Of a DNA stretch of 9,081 bases, positions 6,853-9,081 are shown piece after piece (within the stretch, counting starts at the first letter, position 1; each line of letters starts with the position of its first letter). A program made the translations under genes and the position numbers. Where the stretch lies: NCBI GenBank assembly GCA_038323475.1, contig JBBQHA010000132.1, forward strand, positions 1 through 9,081, written 5' to 3'. The notes beneath the pieces were generated by a model that saw only the letters and a list, made by a program, of their open reading frames with translations, did no database searches and had not been told where the DNA came from. The DNA comes from SZAS-103 sp038323475 (GTDB lineage Bacteria; Pseudomonadota; Gammaproteobacteria; Xanthomonadales; Xanthomonadaceae).

Positions 6853-6882
6853 TTTCGCCCAGGCCAAGGGATGGGTTATGCT
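6853..6882 (+). promoter_or_regulatory. Candidate promoter of the rpsP operon
   Basis: TATGCT (6877-6882) is a fair -10 hexamer. TTCGCC (6854-6859) is a weak -35 at 17-base spacing. Position supports it: just after a strong terminator and 62 bases before the rpsP ATG. Confidence 0.4.
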
Positions 6883-6944
6883 ACGCAGCTTGCTACCGGC
6901 GACGATTGCCCGGTGGCCCATCAGCCATTTACCGAGATCCATCC

Positions 6945-7199
6945 ATGGTCAAGATTCGTCTGACTCGCGGCGGCGCCAAGAAGCGTCCGTTCTACCACAT
7001 CGTCGCCACCGACCAGCGCAAGAAGCGCGACGGCCGTTCGCTCGAGCGCCTGGGTTACTACAACCCGATCGCCGGCGCCAACGAGAAGCGCATCGAACTC
7101 GACACCGGTCGGGTGCAGCATTGGCTCGACCACGGCGCGCAGATGACCGACAAGGTCCGCACGCTGTTCAAGGAAGCATCGCAGCCCGCGGCGGCCTGA
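6945..7199 (+). CDS. rpsP: 30S ribosomal protein S16
   Basis: S16 binds 16S rRNA in the 5' and central domains and is needed early in 30S assembly. The 84-residue product has the conserved opening MVKIRLTRGGAKKRPFYHIV and the RDGRSLERLGYYNP block (residues 28-41), followed by the GRVQHWLDHGAQMTD segment (55-69). The length is normal for the family. The ATG at 6945 is fixed by that conserved N terminus; upstream in-frame codons are unconserved. The Shine-Dalgarno sequence is weak (GAGA about 10 bases upstream). It is the first gene of the rpsP-rimM-trmD-rplS operon, with rimM starting within 20 bases of its stop. Confidence 0.98.
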   Translation: MVKIRLTRGGAKKRPFYHIVATDQRKKRDGRSLERLGYYNPIAGANEKRIELDTGRVQHWLDHGAQMTDKVRTLFKEASQPAAA

Positions 7200-7215
7200 T
7201 GCAGGCGGGTTGCGC

Positions 7216-7833
7216 GTGAGCGCGACCACGAGCCGCGACGCCGGTTCGCCGGAGCCAGCAGGATCCGGCGGCGTGCACGCCGGGGATGCTGGCGGCCAGA
7301 GTCCCGAAAAAAACTCTCGTCCGGATCGACTCAAGTCTGACCGGCCGATCCTGCTCGGACGCATCACCGGCGTGTTCGGCGTGCGTGGCGAAATCAAGAT
7401 CGAATCCTGGACCGAGCCGCGGCTGGCGATTTTCCGCTACCAGCCGTGGAAACTCGTCCGCAATGGCGCGACTTCGCCAATGGCCGGCATACGCGGGCGC
7501 AATCACGGGCAGGCATTGGTCGCATCGGTGCCCGGCGTCGACGACCGCGACCGCGCGCAGGAACTCATCGGTTCCGAGATCAGCGTTCCGCGCAGCGCAT
7601 TGCCTCCACCCAAACCAGGCGAGTACTACTGGGTCGATCTCGAGGGCCTGGACGTGCGGACCGTCGACGGCATCGCGTTAGGCGCCGTGTCGCACCTGCT
7701 CGATACCGGAGCCAACCACGTTCTCGTCGTGCAGGGCGACCGCGAGCGCCTGATCCCGTTCGTGCAGCCGTACCTCGTCTCGGTGGATTTCGACGCGAGC
7801 CTGATCGTGGTCGACTGGGACCCGGATTTCTAG
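7216..7833 (+). CDS. rimM: 16S rRNA processing protein RimM, N-terminally extended
   Basis: RimM binds S19 and free 30S subunits and assists maturation of the 30S head. The RimM N domain begins at RPILLGRITGVFGVRGE (residues 43-59), and the PRC-barrel domain covers roughly 133-205, with GEYYWVDLEGLDV (136-148), GDRERLIPFV (174-183) and the Xanthomonadales-like ending VVDWDPDF. The start is uncertain. GTG at 7216 is chosen because AGGCGGG (7203-7209) is well spaced before it, giving 205 residues. TTG at 7210 and GTG at 7273 (186 residues) are alternatives. With either upstream start, about 42 residues of Gly/Ser/Pro/Asp-rich low-complexity sequence precede the domain, longer than in relatives I recall, which run near 170 residues. 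Hairpins overlap this part of the message. Confidence 0.93.
   Translation: MSATTSRDAGSPEPAGSGGVHAGDAGGQSPEKNSRPDRLKSDRPILLGRITGVFGVRGEIKIESWTEPRLAIFRYQPWKLVRNGATSPMAGIRGRNHGQALVASVPGVDDRDRAQELIGSEISVPRSALPPPKPGEYYWVDLEGLDVRTVDGIALGAVSHLLDTGANHVLVVQGDRERLIPFVQPYLVSVDFDASLIVVDWDPDF
7241..7283 (+). repeat. Two hairpins in the rimM 5' coding region
   Basis: CCGG-TTCG-CCGG (7241-7252) forms a short UUCG tetraloop hairpin. CCGGCG (7265-7270) pairs with CGCCGG (7278-7283). The loop of the second contains the alternative GTG start at 7273. In E. coli, rimM and trmD are translated far less than rpsP and rplS, and the start of rimM takes part in that control; a similar role here is inference. Confidence 0.45.
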
Positions 7834-7844
7834 GGCGCAAGACG

Positions 7845-8603
7845 ATGCGTCTCGACGTGATCACGCTGTTTCCCGACTTCATGCGTCAGTGCGCGGACGT
7901 CGGCGTGGTCGGCCGCGCACGCGAGCGGGGCCTGCTCCAACTCGAAACCTGGAATCCACGCGACTATGCGAGCGGCAACTACCGTCGCGTGGACGACCGC
8001 CCCTTCGGCGGCGGCCCAGGCATGCTGATGCTGATCGAACCGCTGCGCGCATGCATCGGTGCGGCGCGCGCAGCCGCAGCGCCGGCTCCGTTGGTCTATC
8101 TCAGCCCGCAGGGCGAACGCCTGACCCAGGCGAGCGTGCGCCGACTCGCCGCAATGCCGCGCCTGCTGCTGCTGTGCGGGCGCTATGAGGGCATCGACGA
8201 GCGCCTGGTCGCACGCGAGGTCGATGAGGAAATCTCGATCGGGGACTACGTGCTGTCCGGCGGTGAACTTGCCGCGGCGGTGCTGCTCGATGCGATCGGC
8301 CGGCTCCAGGATGGCGCCCTGAACGACGCGGAATCGGCTGCACAGGACTCCTTCGAGGACGGTCTGCTCGACTGCCCTCACTACACGCGGTCTGATTCCG
8401 AGGGTACGGCTGGCATCCCCGCGGTGCTGATGTCCGGCGACCACGCGGCGATCCGGCGCTGGCGGCGCCAGCAATCGCTGGGACGCACGTGGCTGCGACG
8501 CCCCGATCTGCTGGCGCGGGCAAAACTGGACGCCACCGACCGCGCCCTGCTCGACGCATTTCGCCGCGACTGGCTGGCGGAGCATGCAGGGGATCGCCCC
8601 TGA
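7845..8603 (+). CDS. trmD: tRNA (guanine37-N1)-methyltransferase TrmD
   Basis: TrmD methylates N1 of G37 next to the anticodon, using S-adenosylmethionine, and so prevents +1 frameshifting. The 252-residue product is of normal length for the family and is a SPOUT-type knotted enzyme that works as a dimer. Visible motifs are MRLDVITLFPDF at the N terminus, DDRPFGGGPGM (50-60), SPQGERLTQ (87-95), LLCGRYEGIDERL (109-121) and SIGDYVLSGGELAAA (131-145), which form the knot and cofactor site. R153 and D168 correspond to the catalytic Arg154 and Asp169 of the E. coli and Haemophilus enzymes, within ESAAQDSF. TRS (181-183) replaces the commoner TRP, probably tolerated. The ATG lies 11 bases after the rimM stop, and the ribosome-binding site overlaps that stop (AGGG at 7832-7835). 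Confidence 0.98.
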   Translation: MRLDVITLFPDFMRQCADVGVVGRARERGLLQLETWNPRDYASGNYRRVDDRPFGGGPGMLMLIEPLRACIGAARAAAAPAPLVYLSPQGERLTQASVRRLAAMPRLLLLCGRYEGIDERLVAREVDEEISIGDYVLSGGELAAAVLLDAIGRLQDGALNDAESAAQDSFEDGLLDCPHYTRSDSEGTAGIPAVLMSGDHAAIRRWRRQQSLGRTWLRRPDLLARAKLDATDRALLDAFRRDWLAEHAGDRP

Positions 8604-8707
8604 CCTGGTTTCTTGCGCCCAATACTAGCCAGCAGGCAATTCGATCAGCTACACTACGCGACTTACTGCCGGGGACCCGCCTTGGCACCATCGACCGGTA
8701 CAGCGCC
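8604..8707 (+). promoter_or_regulatory. trmD-rplS intergenic region, possible internal promoter
   Basis: This 104-base gap is much wider than the rpsP-rimM and rimM-trmD junctions. TACACT at 8650-8655 is a fair -10 hexamer, but no matching -35 is evident. No clear Shine-Dalgarno sequence precedes the rplS ATG. A separate promoter would help L19 be made in larger amounts than RimM and TrmD. Confidence 0.3.
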
Positions 8708-9081
8708 ATGAACAAACTCCAACAATTCGAAGCCGACCAGATCAAGCGCGAACTGCCTGAATTCGGCCCCGGCGACACCGTCGTGGTGAACGTCAAGGTC
8801 AAGGAAGGCAATCGCGAACGCGTGCAGGCCTACGAAGGCGTCGTCATCGCGATCAAGAATCGCGGCCTGAATTCGGCCTTCACCGTGCGCAAGATGTCGC
8901 ATGGTTTCGGCGTCGAGCGCGTGTTCCAGACGCACAGCGCCGTGATCGACTCGGTCGAGGTCAAGCGTCGCGGCAAGGTGCGCGCCGGCAAGCTGTATTA
9001 CCTGCGCGAACTCGAAGGCAAGGCTGCGCGCATCAAGGAAGACCTCGCCGGCAACGCCGCCGCGAAAGTGGCCGCGAAGGC
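8708..9081 (+). CDS. rplS: 50S ribosomal protein L19, cut off by window edge
   Basis: L19 lies at the 30S/50S interface and contributes to an inter-subunit bridge. The frame from ATG 8708 stays open to the end of the window, giving 124 codons with no stop. The N terminus MNKLQQFEADQIKRELPEF and the KVKEGNRERVQAYEGVVIA core (31-49) are characteristic, followed by RKMSHGFGVERVF (61-73) and the conserved VKRRGKVRAGKLYYLRE block (84-100). The L19 core is complete; what continues past the edge is a lysine/alanine-rich tail common in this order. It is the fourth gene of the rpsP operon, after a 104-base gap that may hold its own promoter. Confidence 0.97.
   Translation, partial: MNKLQQFEADQIKRELPEFGPGDTVVVNVKVKEGNRERVQAYEGVVIAIKNRGLNSAFTVRKMSHGFGVERVFQTHSAVIDSVEVKRRGKVRAGKLYYLRELEGKAARIKEDLAGNAAAKVAAK

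Noticed and set aside
7446..7844. In-frame extension upstream of trmD through rimM
   Set aside because: It overlaps rimM in another frame and is Arg-rich. TrmD begins at the conserved MRLDVITLFPDF.
1..9081. CRISPR array, tRNA or rRNA genes, toxin-antitoxin pair or phage module
   Set aside because: I looked for spaced direct repeats, cloverleaf features and characteristic proteins on both strands and saw none. A tRNAscan or CRISPR-finder run would settle it.

Overview
The window is high-G+C gammaproteobacterial chromosome. Gene content, gene order and protein wording, especially in RimM, TrmD and RadA, point to the Xanthomonadales/Lysobacterales (Xanthomonas, Lysobacter, Rhodanobacter or Dokdonella-like). 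This placement rests on family recall, not on a search. Most of the window is conserved housekeeping DNA: radA, a ypjD-type CcsA-family membrane protein divergent from ffh, then rpsP-rimM-trmD-rplS. The ypjD/ffh/rpsP/rimM/trmD/rplS order is the classic gammaproteobacterial arrangement.

Layout. Bases 1-398 are non-coding and hold a compact palindromic element (about 103-259) with matching inverted ends, resembling a MITE. radA (399-1775, +) follows. It converges with a small lower-G+C hypothetical gene (1795-2184, -), which lies just downstream of the ypjD-like gene (2216-3031, -) and probably shares its transcript. ffh (3136-4533, +) runs divergently from ypjD. A 575-base non-coding stretch (4534-5108) carries a terminator-like hairpin with a T8 tract and a possible promoter. 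It leads to a 548-residue Sec-exported protein of unknown function (5109-6755, +), which sits between ffh and rpsP where many relatives have no gene. A strong intrinsic terminator (6785-6819) closes that unit. The ribosome/tRNA-modification operon rpsP-rimM-trmD-rplS then runs to the right edge, where rplS is cut off.

How the genes work together. Ffh (with 4.5S RNA, not seen here) targets membrane proteins co-translationally. S16 is a 30S assembly protein, RimM matures the 30S head, TrmD makes m1G37 in tRNAs and L19 sits at the 30S/50S interface. RadA acts in recombinational repair and is not functionally linked to the rest. I found no CRISPR array, toxin-antitoxin pair, phage genes or complete transposon. 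The points worth a second look are the palindromic element, the compositionally foreign orphan gene, the secreted protein inserted in the ffh-rpsP interval with its long upstream region, and an unusual N-terminal extension of RimM with hairpins around its possible starts.
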